Position numbers and translations under genes: made by a program. Positions 36,623 to 46,250 of a DNA stretch of 64,000 nucleotides are shown here, in pieces. Numbering within the stretch: position 1 is the stretch's first letter; every line of letters starts with the position of its first letter. The notes under the pieces were generated by a model. That model was not told where the DNA came from, searched no databases, and saw only the letters and a program-made list of their open reading frames with translations. Origin of the DNA: Anaeromyxobacter dehalogenans 2CP-1 (GTDB lineage Bacteria; Myxococcota; Myxococcia; Myxococcales; Anaeromyxobacteraceae); assembly GCF_000022145.1 (NCBI RefSeq), contig NC_011891.1:3330501-3394500 (forward strand). The letters are read 5' to 3'.

Positions 36623-37318
36623 TCAGTCGAGCGGCACCAGCGCGCCGGAGAGCCAGGCGTCGAGCGCGCCCGGGCGCGCCAGGAAGTGCCCCACCATCCC
36701 CGACACGTCCCGCCGGCGCGCGTCCAGGCCGCGCCGGGCGAGCGCGCCCGCGAGCGCGTCCAGCGCCTCGAGGTAGAGCGCGCGCTGCGCCACGTCCATG
36801 CGCACCACCGGCGCGCGGCCGTCGTCGTCGTCCCCTTCGCCGGCCGCCAGGGCCAGCGCCGCCCGGCAGTCGCCGCGATCCACCGCGCTCACGCTCCGGC
36901 ACGCGAGCGGCCGCGCCGGGTGGATGGCGCACCGGCCCGCGCCGTCGAGCAGCGGGCACGCCACGCGCGCGGCGATCCGCTCGCGGTCCTCCAGCCAGCG
37001 CACGCGATCGTGGAACGCGAGCAGCCGCGCGCCGAGCGCCGCCGCCGCGCCCGGCTCCAGCCCCGCCCGCAGCCGCGCCGCCGCGACCGCCCCCTCGACC
37101 GCCAGCGTGCCCACGTTCAGCACGCAGCAGCTCGAGCAGCCCGGTCCGCACGCCGGCGGCGGCGTGCCGGACGGCCGCGCCCCCTCGAGCGACGCCGCGA
37201 CCGTGCGCTCCACGCCGTCGAGCACCGCCGCCAGCGCCGCCTCGTCCGCGCCGGCCAGGCCGCGGACCGCCAGCGCCTCGACCTCCGCCCGGCAACGCGC
37301 CACCGCCTCGTCGAGCAC
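36623..37318 (-). CDS. YkgJ-family Cys-cluster protein
   Basis: A 231-residue protein with the metal-chelating Cys pattern of the YkgJ/PF03692 family: CGPGCSSCC near residue 57, and CPLLDGAGRCAIHPARPLACR near residue 120. The remainder is helical. It starts with GTG 37318, 34 bases after the glcF stop and on the same strand, so it may be the last gene of the glycolate oxidase operon. Its exact role is not known. Confidence 0.85.
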   Translation of the reverse strand: MLDEAVARCRAEVEALAVRGLAGADEAALAAVLDGVERTVAASLEGARPSGTPPPACGPGCSSCCVLNVGTLAVEGAVAAARLRAGLEPGAAAALGARLLAFHDRVRWLEDRERIAARVACPLLDGAGRCAIHPARPLACRSVSAVDRGDCRAALALAAGEGDDDDGRAPVVRMDVAQRALYLEALDALAGALARRGLDARRRDVSGMVGHFLARPGALDAWLSGALVPLD

Positions 37319-37352
37319 CGCGCCTCCTCCCCGGCGCCGGGCCGGGCTCGCC

Positions 37353-38669
37353 TCACCCGCGCCGCGCCGCCCGGATGGCGCGGTCCAGCAGCTCGAGCGG
37401 GTGCGCCGGCTCGATGCCCGCCCCCCGCTCCTCGAGCAGCCGGCGGACGTGCAGCGTGCAGCCCGGGTTCGCGCTCGCGAGCACGGTCGCGCCCGTCGCC
37501 ATCACCGCGTCCGCCTTGCGCCGCCCGATCTCCGACGCGCTCTCCGGCTGCACCAGGTTGTAGATGCCCGCCGAGCCGCAGCACTGGTCTCCGTCGGCGA
37601 TCTCGACGAGCTCGAGGCCCGGGATGGTGGCGAGCAGGGCCCGCGGCGCGCCGCCCACGCCCTGCGCGTGCTGGAGGTGGCAGGGCGAGTGGTAGGCCAC
37701 CCGCGCAGCCAGCGGGGCGCGCGGCGCCCGGGGCGACAGCCCGGCGAGCAGCTCCGACGCGTCGCGCACCCGGGCCGAGAACGCGGCCGCCCTCGGCGCG
37801 AACGCCGGATCGTCCTCGAACAGGTGCGCGAGGTCCTTCAGGTGCGAGCCGCAGCCCGCCGCGTTCACCACGATCGCGTCGAGGGGCAGCCCCTCGAAGC
37901 GCTCCACCAGCGCCCGCGCCAGCCGCCGCGCCTCATCGAGCCGGCCCGCGTGGACCGACAGCGCGCCGCAGCAGCCCTGGCCCGCGGGCGCGAGGACCTC
38001 CACCCCCTCGGCCGCGAGCACGCGGACGGTGGCTGCGTTCACGCCGGGGAAGAACACCTTCTGCACGCAGCCGGTCACCAGGCCCACGCGCAGGCGCCGC
38101 TCGCCGTGCGCGCCGGTGGCCTGCGGGGTGGTGGCCAGCACGTCGCGCAGCGCCAGCGGCGGCGCCAGCGCCTCGAGCTGCTCGAGCCGCCGCGAGAGGC
38201 GCAGCAGCCCGGTCCGGCGGACCAGCCAGCGGAGCCCGCTCACCCGCCACACCCACAGCAGCAGCGCCGCGACGCGCAGCCGCCCCGGGTGCGGGAACAG
38301 CGAGAACACGAGCGCGCGGTGCAGCCGATCGAGCGCGGGACGCCGGTGCTCCCGCTCCACCCGCGCTCGGGCCGCGTCGATGACGTGGTCGTACCGGACG
38401 CCGGACGGGCAGGCGCCCAGGCACGCCATGCAGCCCAGGCAGCGGTCGAAGTGCGCCGCCACCGCGTCCGACATGGCCAGCTCGCCCTCCTGCAGCCCGC
38501 GGAAGAGGTCGATGCGGCCGCGCGGCGAGTCCATCTCCTCCTGCCAGCTCTGCCACGTCGGGCAGACCGGCAGGCAGAAGCCGCAGTGCACGCACTCGTC
38601 CGCCGGCGTGCGCGCCGCGCCCCGCGCCGGGGACGCCGCGGGCTGCGCCCTGTCCGCTCCCGCGCCCAT
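37353..38669 (-). CDS. glcF: Glycolate oxidase iron-sulfur subunit GlcF
   Basis: A 438-residue subunit that carries electrons from glycolate oxidation to the membrane. Two 4Fe-4S motifs are near the start (CVHCGFCLPVCPTW and CLGCMACLGACPSG), and two CCG (DUF224) domains follow (GCCGALSVHAG and CCGSAGIYNLVQPE). The ATG 38669 immediately precedes the glcE stop, so glcD, glcE and glcF are one operon in the order D-E-F. Confidence 0.92.
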   Translation of the reverse strand: MGAGADRAQPAASPARGAARTPADECVHCGFCLPVCPTWQSWQEEMDSPRGRIDLFRGLQEGELAMSDAVAAHFDRCLGCMACLGACPSGVRYDHVIDAARARVEREHRRPALDRLHRALVFSLFPHPGRLRVAALLLWVWRVSGLRWLVRRTGLLRLSRRLEQLEALAPPLALRDVLATTPQATGAHGERRLRVGLVTGCVQKVFFPGVNAATVRVLAAEGVEVLAPAGQGCCGALSVHAGRLDEARRLARALVERFEGLPLDAIVVNAAGCGSHLKDLAHLFEDDPAFAPRAAAFSARVRDASELLAGLSPRAPRAPLAARVAYHSPCHLQHAQGVGGAPRALLATIPGLELVEIADGDQCCGSAGIYNLVQPESASEIGRRKADAVMATGATVLASANPGCTLHVRRLLEERGAGIEPAHPLELLDRAIRAARRG

Positions 38670-39899
38670 TCAGATCCCTCCTGGCAGGCGGCCCGGCGCG
38701 AGCCGGTGCTCCGGGTCGAGCTCCCGCTTCAGGCGCCGCATCAGCTCGAGCCCGGCCGGCGCAGCGCCCCACGGGTCCAGCCGCGCGCGGAGCGCCGGCG
38801 GCGCGTCGGCGATCACCACCGAGCCGTGGCCGGCCGCCACCGCGCCGCGCGCCGCCTCCACGGCCACCGCCACGAGCGCCGGGTCCTCCAGCGTGCCCGA
38901 GACGAGGCCGATCCCGAGCGTCGGGTGCAGGATCAGGCCGCCGCCTGCGAGCGCGCCGGCCACCCGCTCCAGCGCGCCGGCGGCGATCGCCAGCGCCGCG
39001 GGCGCGAACGCCGCCCGGATCCGCACGTCGCCGGCCGTGCGGACCGCGTCCTGGCGCGCCCAGAGCGCCGCCTCGTCCGCCCCGCCCAGCCGCTCCCCCG
39101 GCGTCCCCTGCGCCGCCGCGAGCGCGAGCGCGCGCTCCGACTGATCCCGCACGCCCGGGCCGAAGCCCTCGAAGCGAAGCCCCAGCCGGTAGGGACCGCC
39201 GTCGCGCCGCGCCACCACCGCGACCGGCTCGAGCCGCGCGTCGAGCACCGCCTGCGTGAGCGCCCGGCACGCCGACGCGCCCAGCCCCGGCACCGCCACC
39301 GTGGCCGACGCCTCGGGGAGCGGGTGCAGCCGGAACACCACCTCGGCGACGAGCCCCAGCGTGCCCAGCGAGCCGCAGAAGAGCCGCGGCAGGTCGAAGC
39401 CGGCCACGTTCTTCACCACCTTGCCGCCGCCCCGCGCGACCACGCCGTCGGCGCGGACGACGGTCATGCCGATGACGAGGTCCCGCACCGCGCCGAAGCG
39501 GGCGCGCCGCGGTCCGAACGCGTTCGCCGCCACGATGCCGCCCACGGTGGCGCGGTCCGCGAGCGGCGGGTCGAGGGCGAGCCGCTGCCCGTGCGGCGCG
39601 AGGTGGTCCTGGAGCGCCGCGAGCGTCATCCCGGCCTCCACCGCGACGATCTGGTCGGAGGGCGCGTGCTCGCGGACGCGGTCGAGGCGGCGCGTGTGCA
39701 GCACCGCGTCGAGGCGGGCGGGCGGTGCCCCCAGCCCGAGGTCGGTGCCCCCGCCCACGAACGCGACCGCGAGGCGATCGGCGGCGAGCGCGCGCATCGC
39801 CTCGGCGGCCTCGTCGAGCGTCGCGGGCTCGATCGCCAGGCGCGGCACGGCGCCGGCCACCGCGTCGGCGGCGCTCGCGGGACGGGCGGCGGCGCTCAC
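38670..39899 (-). CDS. glcE: Glycolate oxidase FAD-binding subunit GlcE
   Basis: A 409-residue PCMH-type FAD protein. FAD-binding segments are VAFVGGGTDLGLGAPP near residue 35 and ATVGGIVAANAFGPRRARFGAVRDLVIGM near residue 115. The C-terminus LKRELDPEHRLAPGRL is typical of the family. GTG 39899 overlaps the glcD stop (GTGA). Confidence 0.92.
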   Translation of the reverse strand: MSAAARPASAADAVAGAVPRLAIEPATLDEAAEAMRALAADRLAVAFVGGGTDLGLGAPPARLDAVLHTRRLDRVREHAPSDQIVAVEAGMTLAALQDHLAPHGQRLALDPPLADRATVGGIVAANAFGPRRARFGAVRDLVIGMTVVRADGVVARGGGKVVKNVAGFDLPRLFCGSLGTLGLVAEVVFRLHPLPEASATVAVPGLGASACRALTQAVLDARLEPVAVVARRDGGPYRLGLRFEGFGPGVRDQSERALALAAAQGTPGERLGGADEAALWARQDAVRTAGDVRIRAAFAPAALAIAAGALERVAGALAGGGLILHPTLGIGLVSGTLEDPALVAVAVEAARGAVAAGHGSVVIADAPPALRARLDPWGAAPAGLELMRRLKRELDPEHRLAPGRLPGGI

Positions 39900-41362
39900 C
39901 AGCGCTCCGCGAGCCCGGCCACCTCGGCGGGGTGGGGGCGGTAGGGTCCGGGCCGCTCGCCGCACAGGCGCGGCGTCGGGAACACCTTGCCCGGGTTCAT
40001 GAGGGCCGCGCCGTCGAAGGCGCAGCGGACGCGCTGCATCGTCTCGAGGTCCTCCGGGGCGAACTGCTCCGCCATGTACGCGGCCTTCTCCGCGCCCACC
40101 CCGTGCTCGCCGGTGATCGAGCCGCCGCTGCGGATGCACAGCCGCAGGATCTCGCCTCCCAGCGCCGCGGCGCGCGCCTCCTCGCCGGGGTTGCGCGCGT
40201 CGTAGAGCACCAGCGGGTGGAGGTTGCCGTCGCCGGCGTGGAACACGTTCGCGACGCGCAGGCCCGCCTCGGCGGCCATGCGCTCGATCTCGCGCAGCAC
40301 GCGCGCGATCTCCGAACGCGGGATGACGCCGTCCTCCACCAGGTAGTTCGGGCTGATGCGGCCCACCGCCGCGAAGGCGCTCTTGCGCCCCTTCCACATG
40401 AGCTGGCGCTCGGCCTCGTCGCGCGGCACGCGGATCTCCAGCGCGCCGGCGGCGCGGGTGATCTCGATGGCGCGCGCCGCGACGTGCTCCACCTCGGCCC
40501 GGCAGCCGTCCGCGTCCATGAGCAGCGCCGCGCCCACGTCCGGCCAGTCGAGGCCCGTCGCAGCCTTCGCGGCCACGATGGCGAGCCGGTCCATCATCTC
40601 GATCGCGGCGGGCAGGATGCCCGCGGCGATGATGCCCGAGACCGCCGCGCCCGCCTCGTCGGTGGACGGGAAGGTGGCGAAGAAGGTCCGCGTCACCTCG
40701 GGCTTGCGCAGCAGCCGCAGCGTCGCCTCGGTGGCGATGCCCAGCAGCCCCTCGCTGCCCACCATCGCCGCGAGCAGGTCGTAGCCGGGCGCGTCGGCGG
40801 CCGGGCCGCCCAGGTCCACCACGCTGCCGTCGGAGAGGACCACCCGCGCCGCGAGCACGTGGTTCGTGGTGAACCCGTACTTGAGGCAGTGCGCGCCGCC
40901 CGAGTTCTCGGCCACGTTGCCGCCGATCGAGCACACCCCCTGCGACGACGGGTCCGGCGCGTAGTACCAGCCCGCCGCCGCCACCGCGCGCGAGACGTCC
41001 AGGTTGATGACGCCCGGCTCGACGCGCGCCCAGCCGTTCTCGAGGTCCAGCTCGAGGATGCGCCGCATGCGCGCGAGCGAGACCACGATCGAGCCCGGCG
41101 ACGGGCGCGCGCCGCCCGAGAGCCCGGTGCCCGCGCCGCGCGGCACGAGCGGCACGCCCGCCTCGCGCGCCGCGTTCACCACCTCGACCACCTCCTCGGT
41201 CGAGCCCGGCAGCGCCACCAGCGCCGGGGTCGTTCGACCGTGGGTGATCCCGTCGCACGCGTAGACGCGCAGCTCCGCCGGGTCCGCGATCACGTGCGCC
41301 GGGCCGAGCGCGGCGGCGAGGCGTCGGGCGAGGGCGCTGCTCACGGCGGGAGCTCGGGTCAC
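39896..41362 (-). CDS. glcD: Glycolate oxidase FAD-linked subunit GlcD
   Basis: The catalytic flavoprotein that oxidises glycolate (or D-lactate) to glyoxylate, 488 residues. The PCMH FAD site reads VPRGAGTGLSGGARPSPGSIVVSL, and CSIGGNVAENSGGAHCLKYG follows. The FAD-oxidase C domain has NVFHAGDGNLHPLVLYD and GEHGVGAEKAAYM with the catalytic His residues. The start is GTG 41362 behind a clear AAGGAG. Full-length and intact. Confidence 0.95.
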   Translation of the reverse strand: MTRAPAVSSALARRLAAALGPAHVIADPAELRVYACDGITHGRTTPALVALPGSTEEVVEVVNAAREAGVPLVPRGAGTGLSGGARPSPGSIVVSLARMRRILELDLENGWARVEPGVINLDVSRAVAAAGWYYAPDPSSQGVCSIGGNVAENSGGAHCLKYGFTTNHVLAARVVLSDGSVVDLGGPAADAPGYDLLAAMVGSEGLLGIATEATLRLLRKPEVTRTFFATFPSTDEAGAAVSGIIAAGILPAAIEMMDRLAIVAAKAATGLDWPDVGAALLMDADGCRAEVEHVAARAIEITRAAGALEIRVPRDEAERQLMWKGRKSAFAAVGRISPNYLVEDGVIPRSEIARVLREIERMAAEAGLRVANVFHAGDGNLHPLVLYDARNPGEEARAAALGGEILRLCIRSGGSITGEHGVGAEKAAYMAEQFAPEDLETMQRVRCAFDGAALMNPGKVFPTPRLCGERPGPYRPHPAEVAGLAERW

Positions 41363-41569
41363 GCGGGCTCCTTCGGTTGCGAGGTGGTGGTTGAATGTTC
41401 CGGGACCGCTCCGTCCGGTCAACCTTCGACGGGGTGCATCGATCGGGGGCGCGCGGGGACGGTCCGGCGGACGGCCGACCGGCGAGCGCACACGCACCCA
41501 CGCCTGTCCGTCCGAGTTCCGCGGCTGTGCGCTGGCGCACAGGGATCTCGCCCGGTACGCTGGCGGGCC

Positions 41570-42163
41570 ATGACGACGACCGCCTCCGCGACGCGGGCCA
41601 TCGGAAAGGTGAAGGGGACGCTGCTCCTCTCCCGGATGAACTACCTGCGGGCCCAGGGGCCGGAGAGCGCCGAGCGCGTGCTCCGCCGGCTGACGGTGGC
41701 GGACCAGGCGCTCTTGCGCGGCACGCTCGATCCCGCGACGTGGTACCCCGCCGACCTGCTCATCCGCGTCGAGCTGACCATCGCCGCGCTGCTCGCCCGC
41801 GGCGATCGCTCCGCGATGTTCCTCGCCATGGGCCGCCACACCGCCGAGACCAACCTCGCCCCCGCCGGCATCCAGCGCGCCTACCTGCGCGAGGGGGAGC
41901 CGCACCACCTGCTGCGCAGCGTCCCCGCGCTGTACGCCGCCAGCCACACGAGCGGCTCGCGCACGTACGAGCCCAGCGGTCCGCGCGCCGCGGTCATCCG
42001 CACGCACGGCGGCGACGAGGTCACCGCCGACGACTGCCTCACCGCGGTGGGCTGGCTCGGCCGCGCCATCGAGCTCTCCGGCGGGAAGGCCGTGCAGGTG
42101 GTGGAGACCCATTGCCGCGCGCGCGGCGCCGCGTCGTGCGAGTACCGCTGCGAGTGGGCGTAG
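41570..42163 (+). CDS. DUF2378 family protein (TIGR02265-like)
   Basis: A 197-residue protein of a family expanded in myxobacteria. Family-like features are the start KGTLLLSRMNYLRAQG, the middle AMGRHTAETNL and the C-terminal HCRARGAASCEYRCEW, which resembles a V4R-type Cys end. Function is unknown. It is divergent from glcD, with 207 bases between starts. The ATG is at 41570. Confidence 0.82.
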   Translation: MTTTASATRAIGKVKGTLLLSRMNYLRAQGPESAERVLRRLTVADQALLRGTLDPATWYPADLLIRVELTIAALLARGDRSAMFLAMGRHTAETNLAPAGIQRAYLREGEPHHLLRSVPALYAASHTSGSRTYEPSGPRAAVIRTHGGDEVTADDCLTAVGWLGRAIELSGGKAVQVVETHCRARGAASCEYRCEWA

Positions 42164-42324
42164 GCCCCGCGCCAGCAAACCGCTCCCGCCTCCTGCTGAC
42201 GACGGCCGTGAGCGGCCGCCGATCCGGCAAGGCGAGCGCCCGATCGCACCGGCGCTGGGCGCGGCTGAAGCCAGGCATCGTCGACCTCTGCGATCCACTT
42301 TTCGGTGGAGAGAGGAGGAGCGAC

Positions 42325-42486
42325 ATGGATCGCGAGGACCGCAGCCGGGAAGCCAGGACCGAGCCGAGGCCGGACGATCGCGAGCGACAGCGCGAGCGGG
42401 CGGCCGCTCCGCCGATCGAGCGCGAGCACGAGACGTGGCAGGGCATCCTCGAGGAGGATGAGCGTCGCGAGCGCGAGCGCGGCTGA
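42325..42486 (+). CDS. Small, highly charged protein
   Basis: A 53-residue protein in which about half of the residues are Arg, Glu or Asp (EDRSREARTEPRPDDRERQRER), likely disordered. The ATG 42325 follows a strong GAGGAGG. It sits just before the ssrA promoter. No family recognised. Confidence 0.55.
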   Translation: MDREDRSREARTEPRPDDRERQRERAAAPPIEREHETWQGILEEDERRERERG

Positions 42487-42543
42487 GCCATCGGCCTGCA
42501 GCCCCCCCGTCTGCCGCACCCCGTGCTACGATGGCCGTGCCGC

Positions 42544-42571
42544 TTGACTCGAGCGGCGGCGGTCTTATGAA
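42544..42571 (+). promoter_or_regulatory. Sigma70-type promoter of ssrA
   Basis: TTGACT and TATGAA are separated by 16 bases, and the mature tmRNA 5' end is 23 bases beyond. That leaves room for a short leader that RNase P would remove. Confidence 0.5.
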
Positions 42572-42593
42572 AGAACCGTCAGTTCGCAGACTT

Positions 42594-42943
<350 letters not shown>

Positions 42944-42945
42944 TG

Positions 42946-42968
42946 AAGCCCCCGGAACCCGGGGGCTT
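42946..42968 (+). terminator. ssrA terminator
   Basis: AAGCCCCCGG and CCGGGGGCTT form a perfect 10-bp stem with loop AAC, 5 bases after the mature tmRNA end, followed by CGTCGTTTCT. Confidence 0.75.
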
Positions 42969-43049
42969 CGTCGTTTCTGGGCTTGGTCTCCCGTGGTCTC
43001 TTGGGCTTGGTCTCCACCACTCGGAGTCGAAGTCGGGCAGGATGGGCTC

Positions 43050-44048
43050 GTGACCCGCTCATCCCGCTGGCGCGTGGCACTCACCCGCTTGGTCCTGCTG
43101 CTCGCCACGGTACCAACCATCGGCCCTACGTCGAGCTGCGCGCCGAGCTGCTCGCGCGCAGGGTTGACCCCCGAGGAATCCAAGGCCGTTGCCGTCCTGA
43201 CGGGTCGATTTGAAACCGTCGTCTTCACCTCCGGTCGCCTCGCCACGGAGACGCTGCAACCGGGGGCGCTCGGTGCGGTGGACTCGGTGCGACTCGCCGC
43301 CTACGTGGGCCGCTTCTGGCTGGATGAACTCCGACCCGATGCTGGGCGTTCGCTCGCCGAGCTCAGCAGGTCGCTCCTCGTCGGCGCCAAGGACTTCCGA
43401 GCGCCGTCCGGGCCGCCTCCGAGTCTAGGAGGCGTCCGCTCGACGAAGTGCTTCGTCTTCACGCTCCGCCCCGGAGCCAGGTACGACCTCGATGCTCGCC
43501 TCGCGTCCGCCGCTCGTGTTCCAGGGATGCCGGACGGCAGGACGGGGAAAGCGCGTCAGCAGGAGGGCGAGCCCGAGCCGGTCTCGTGGTTCGCCGCGCC
43601 GGCGGGTACCGCGTACGTCGTCCTCGCGAACGACCTCGATGAGCTTCGCGCCGTCGTCCGCATGCTGAGCACCTCGGGACCGCCCGGGGCGGCGAATCTC
43701 CTGGACGCGCCGCTGTTGGCGGGCCAGAGCGCATGGGCTCATCGGCGCTACCGCATCGCACGTGCGGCCGACCCGGGCGCAGCCGGTACGAAGGACCTCT
43801 CGCCTTCCGCGATTGCCCTGGTAGTCGTTCCAGACGTGAAGTCCAACACGGTGAGGGTCCGCCTCCACGGCGCGCCTGGCGACACGGCGTTCGTCGCGAA
43901 GCTCAACACGGGTTCGTTTCTCCCCGCGTTCCGAGAGGTCGAGCCCGGCGTCTGGGAATCGGTGGCGGTACGTGGAGCGTCTCGTGACACGGACGCAGAG
44001 ATGCTCTTGTCGGTACTGTATCTGCTCGGATTCGGCGTCTTTTTGTAG
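43050..44048 (+). CDS. Exported protein of unknown function, island segment 1
   Basis: A 332-residue protein with a signal peptide (RVALTRLVLLLATVPTIGPT) and a Cys in TSSC that could be a lipobox. The mature part has no domain I recognise and only a few Cys; motifs include VSWFAAPAGTAYVVLANDLDELRAVVRML. It is the only intact gene between att copies A and B. GTG 43050 is chosen for the signal peptide; the frame continues upstream to 42993. Confidence 0.6.
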   Translation: MTRSSRWRVALTRLVLLLATVPTIGPTSSCAPSCSRAGLTPEESKAVAVLTGRFETVVFTSGRLATETLQPGALGAVDSVRLAAYVGRFWLDELRPDAGRSLAELSRSLLVGAKDFRAPSGPPPSLGGVRSTKCFVFTLRPGARYDLDARLASAARVPGMPDGRTGKARQQEGEPEPVSWFAAPAGTAYVVLANDLDELRAVVRMLSTSGPPGAANLLDAPLLAGQSAWAHRRYRIARAADPGAAGTKDLSPSAIALVVVPDVKSNTVRVRLHGAPGDTAFVAKLNTGSFLPAFREVEPGVWESVAVRGASRDTDAEMLLSVLYLLGFGVFL

Positions 44049-44073
44049 GTTGTCGATCGTACTTCATCTGAAT

Positions 44074-44190
44074 GCGCCCACAGCTTGTGGGCGGCATGGG
44101 CTCTCGATGGACGCTCGTGGGCTGTCGCGAGTGCCCACAGGGTTCCGGAATGGGCGCTCTGAGCGCCCATCGAGCGCCCAAGGACCGGAA
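44074..44190. repeat. Island repeat R1, next to att copy B
   Basis: A block with CCACAGCTTGTGGG, ATGGGCTCTCGATGG and several TGGGCGC/GCGCCCA arms, ending in AAGGACCGGAA directly before the att core. Shares most of its length with R3 at 56266 and R4 at 57211. Confidence 0.8.
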
Positions 44191-44191
44191 C

Positions 44192-44212
44192 TCGATTCCC
44201 GGCGCCTCCACT
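44192..44212 (+). repeat. att copy B
   Basis: The core TCGATTCCCGGCGCCTC followed by CACT is identical to the ssrA end over 21 bases. A CCCGAG/CTCGGG hairpin with TTTT follows at 44222-44242. Confidence 0.85.
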
Positions 44213-44686
44213 TCTTACCTACCCGAGAACACTCGGGCTTTTATCCACACCGTCGACTTGTGCCCGGTCTGTGCCCGCTTCGTTCGCGGGTTCGACCGGG
44301 CGCGCGTTCGGGAGCGCGATGGCGGTGTCCTTCGCTGCGGGCGACAGGTGCATGTACCGGGTCGTCATCGCCAGCGTGGTGTGCCCGACGAGATCCTGAA
44401 TCGCTCTCGCCGGAGCGCCCTGCCCCGTTCGCTGACTCTATCACGTCAGTTTGACGCAGGACCGCTCGGTCTACACGCTGACGGGCCGTTTTGAGATCTC
44501 GAGCGGTCGCGCGGCGCTTCTGTGCGATCCGACCGGACTCCTGTCGCAGCACTTGGCCCCGGGGCCGGTCACGCCTGGCAAGGGATTCTTCCTATTGTCC
44601 CTGATCAACGGCAGCTACCGCAAGGTCATCCGGGAGCAGCCCGGCGTCGCGTCCTGCCGCGCTACGCGCACTCAGCGTAAGGCTTC
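44213..44686. other. Gene-poor stretch with recombinase stub
   Basis: After att copy B this interval holds the terminator-like hairpin at 44222-44242 and the integrase C-terminal remnant on the minus strand. From about 44430 to 44686 I see no recognisable gene, only a weak TTG-started frame. Confidence 0.6.
44219..44430 (-). pseudogene. Tyrosine recombinase (phage integrase), C-terminal remnant
   Basis: The minus strand reads GAPARAIQDLVGHTTLAMTT then RYMHLSPAAKDTAIAL, ending at a TAG at 44219. This is the end of a site-specific tyrosine recombinase, with the second catalytic His (GH) and the nucleophilic Tyr (RYMHLS). Upstream of GAPAR the similarity stops and no start is present, so the gene is 5'-truncated and dead. 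Its place 7 bases from att copy B is where island integrases normally sit. Confidence 0.8.
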
Positions 44687-45016
44687 ATGTCCCGCAAGTG
44701 CGGGGGCTGGTACGCTCAGAAGGTGAAAGCCAGACTCCACGCGCCATCGTGGCGGAACGTGCTTCGCGTGCTCAAGCGATTCGATACGGTGCTCGCCGCC
44801 GTGCTCATCGGCTTCGCTGCGGCTCCGATTCTGTCGGCTTGGTTCTGCACCGAGGCGACCTGCCGATCCCCCGTCGATACATTCAACGGGACCACCGTGA
44901 GCGCTGCGGTAGTCACGGGAGCCGCACTCAGGCGGTGGACACGGAGTTGGTGGAGCAGGTCGCTCGCGCTCGTAGCTGCCTTGGGCTTGCAGCGGCTCTT
45001 GAATGGCACGGCGTAG
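44687..45016 (+). CDS. Possible small membrane protein
   Basis: A frame of 109 residues with two hydrophobic stretches (VLAAVLIGFAAAPILSAWF and VSAAVVTGAAL) and a Cys pair between them (FCTEATCRSP). A GTG at 44723 would give 97 residues. No ribosome site or family signature supports it strongly. It precedes the HEPN gene on the same strand in island segment 2. Confidence 0.35.
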   Translation: MSRKCGGWYAQKVKARLHAPSWRNVLRVLKRFDTVLAAVLIGFAAAPILSAWFCTEATCRSPVDTFNGTTVSAAVVTGAALRRWTRSWWSRSLALVAALGLQRLLNGTA

Positions 45017-45143
45017 GCGCCGTACCCGTACCAGAGGGGATGGGCTTTAAATGGTGGGGACCTCTTTTCACGGATCGCCCCGAAGTCTAAGTGCGCGATC
45101 CACACACCGTTCGCGGCTCCTGCGGTAATGTGCTGCTGGCGAT

Positions 45144-46217
45144 GTGAACGCGGAGGTTCGTGCGCCCGTGCTCGCCCACTATCTGCGGACAACAGGTCTG
45201 TTCCACGGCTCGGAGCGTCTAAACGTCACGCCTTGGGCTTCCGTGCGCCCCTTCATGCCGGAAGATGCCGAAGCGCTTGGTGCGGCTCTCGCCAAGCGAA
45301 ACCGATTCGCACGCCACCGTGGGCGAGATGACTTCTACACGTCCAAGGCCGACGACTTCGCCGTCCAGACGGTTGTGGAGCTAATGATCCCAGGCGTGCC
45401 TCCGACGCCACCCGCTGAGGCACGCCAGATCGCCGATCGTGTCGAGCGACTTCTCATCGCAGCAACGACACACTGGCTGACTCGCCGGAAGCTGCACTCG
45501 ATCATGGGAATCGCGAACATCGGTCGCGGCGTTCGGGACCTCTACATCGGCCCGGGCGCCACCCGACTTTCTACCCGGGGACTCGAAGTGTGGACCGGCG
45601 ACGGGCTAGTGACCGATGCGGAGTTCCGGCGCCGCTGGGAGCGCACAGGCCTGTCCGCCGTCGCGCCCGCGATACTTCGGCCACGCGGCTTCATCCCCGA
45701 GCGCGTCGATCGAGCTCTGGCTTGGCTGAACGAATCGCGCTTGGACCACCATGCCGAGGCTGCACTCATTAAGGCGGTGATCGGACTCGAAAACTTGTTC
45801 GTTCAAGACAAGAACGAGCCGTTGGCCCGGACCATCTCTGATCGCCTTGCGTTCGTCCTCGGGCGAACGGCGGCCGAGAGAGCGGCGCTGGCGCGCGTGG
45901 CACTGCATCTCTACGACCTCCGGAGTCGTATCGTTCACGGCGGTTCGAGGCCCAAGGAGAGTATCGATGACGCGGTGGACGTTGCATCGTTCCTTCTCTT
46001 GCTCTCCGCGCATGCGCTGATCGCACGCGCGGGGGAGATGCAGAGTAAGGACGACGTGCGCAGATGGGTCGAGGACATGCGCTGGGCGGTTGGTAGCCGC
46101 GAGGTCGCACCTCTCCCGTTTTCGACTCGGCACGTCCACCGCGTTCTGCGAAGGGGTAACTCCTTGACAGATCCACAGCGGACCGCGCGGAAGGCGCGCC
46201 CCTCGGTGTGGGCCTGA
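45144..46217 (+). CDS. HEPN-domain protein, ApeA-like C-terminus
   Basis: A 357-residue protein. The C-terminal third has a helical HEPN fold: AALIKAVIGLENLFVQDKNEPLARTISDRL, then the RNase motif R-x4-H as RSRIVHGG at residues about 260-267. HEPN proteins are metal-independent RNases common in abortive-infection and toxin systems. The N-terminal 180 residues are of unknown fold. The start is GTG 45144. A nuclease gene follows after 33 bases on the same strand, suggesting a two-gene defence cassette in segment 2. Confidence 0.7.
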   Translation: MNAEVRAPVLAHYLRTTGLFHGSERLNVTPWASVRPFMPEDAEALGAALAKRNRFARHRGRDDFYTSKADDFAVQTVVELMIPGVPPTPPAEARQIADRVERLLIAATTHWLTRRKLHSIMGIANIGRGVRDLYIGPGATRLSTRGLEVWTGDGLVTDAEFRRRWERTGLSAVAPAILRPRGFIPERVDRALAWLNESRLDHHAEAALIKAVIGLENLFVQDKNEPLARTISDRLAFVLGRTAAERAALARVALHLYDLRSRIVHGGSRPKESIDDAVDVASFLLLLSAHALIARAGEMQSKDDVRRWVEDMRWAVGSREVAPLPFSTRHVHRVLRRGNSLTDPQRTARKARPSVWA

Positions 46218-46250
46218 CTTCCAGCAACGTCATCGAAGGAACCGCCCGAT

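Noticed and set aside
44451-44726. 91-codon TTG-started frame between the integrase stub and the small membrane protein
   Set aside because: No ribosome site, signal peptide or family signature, and an Arg/Ala-rich end typical of a chance frame.
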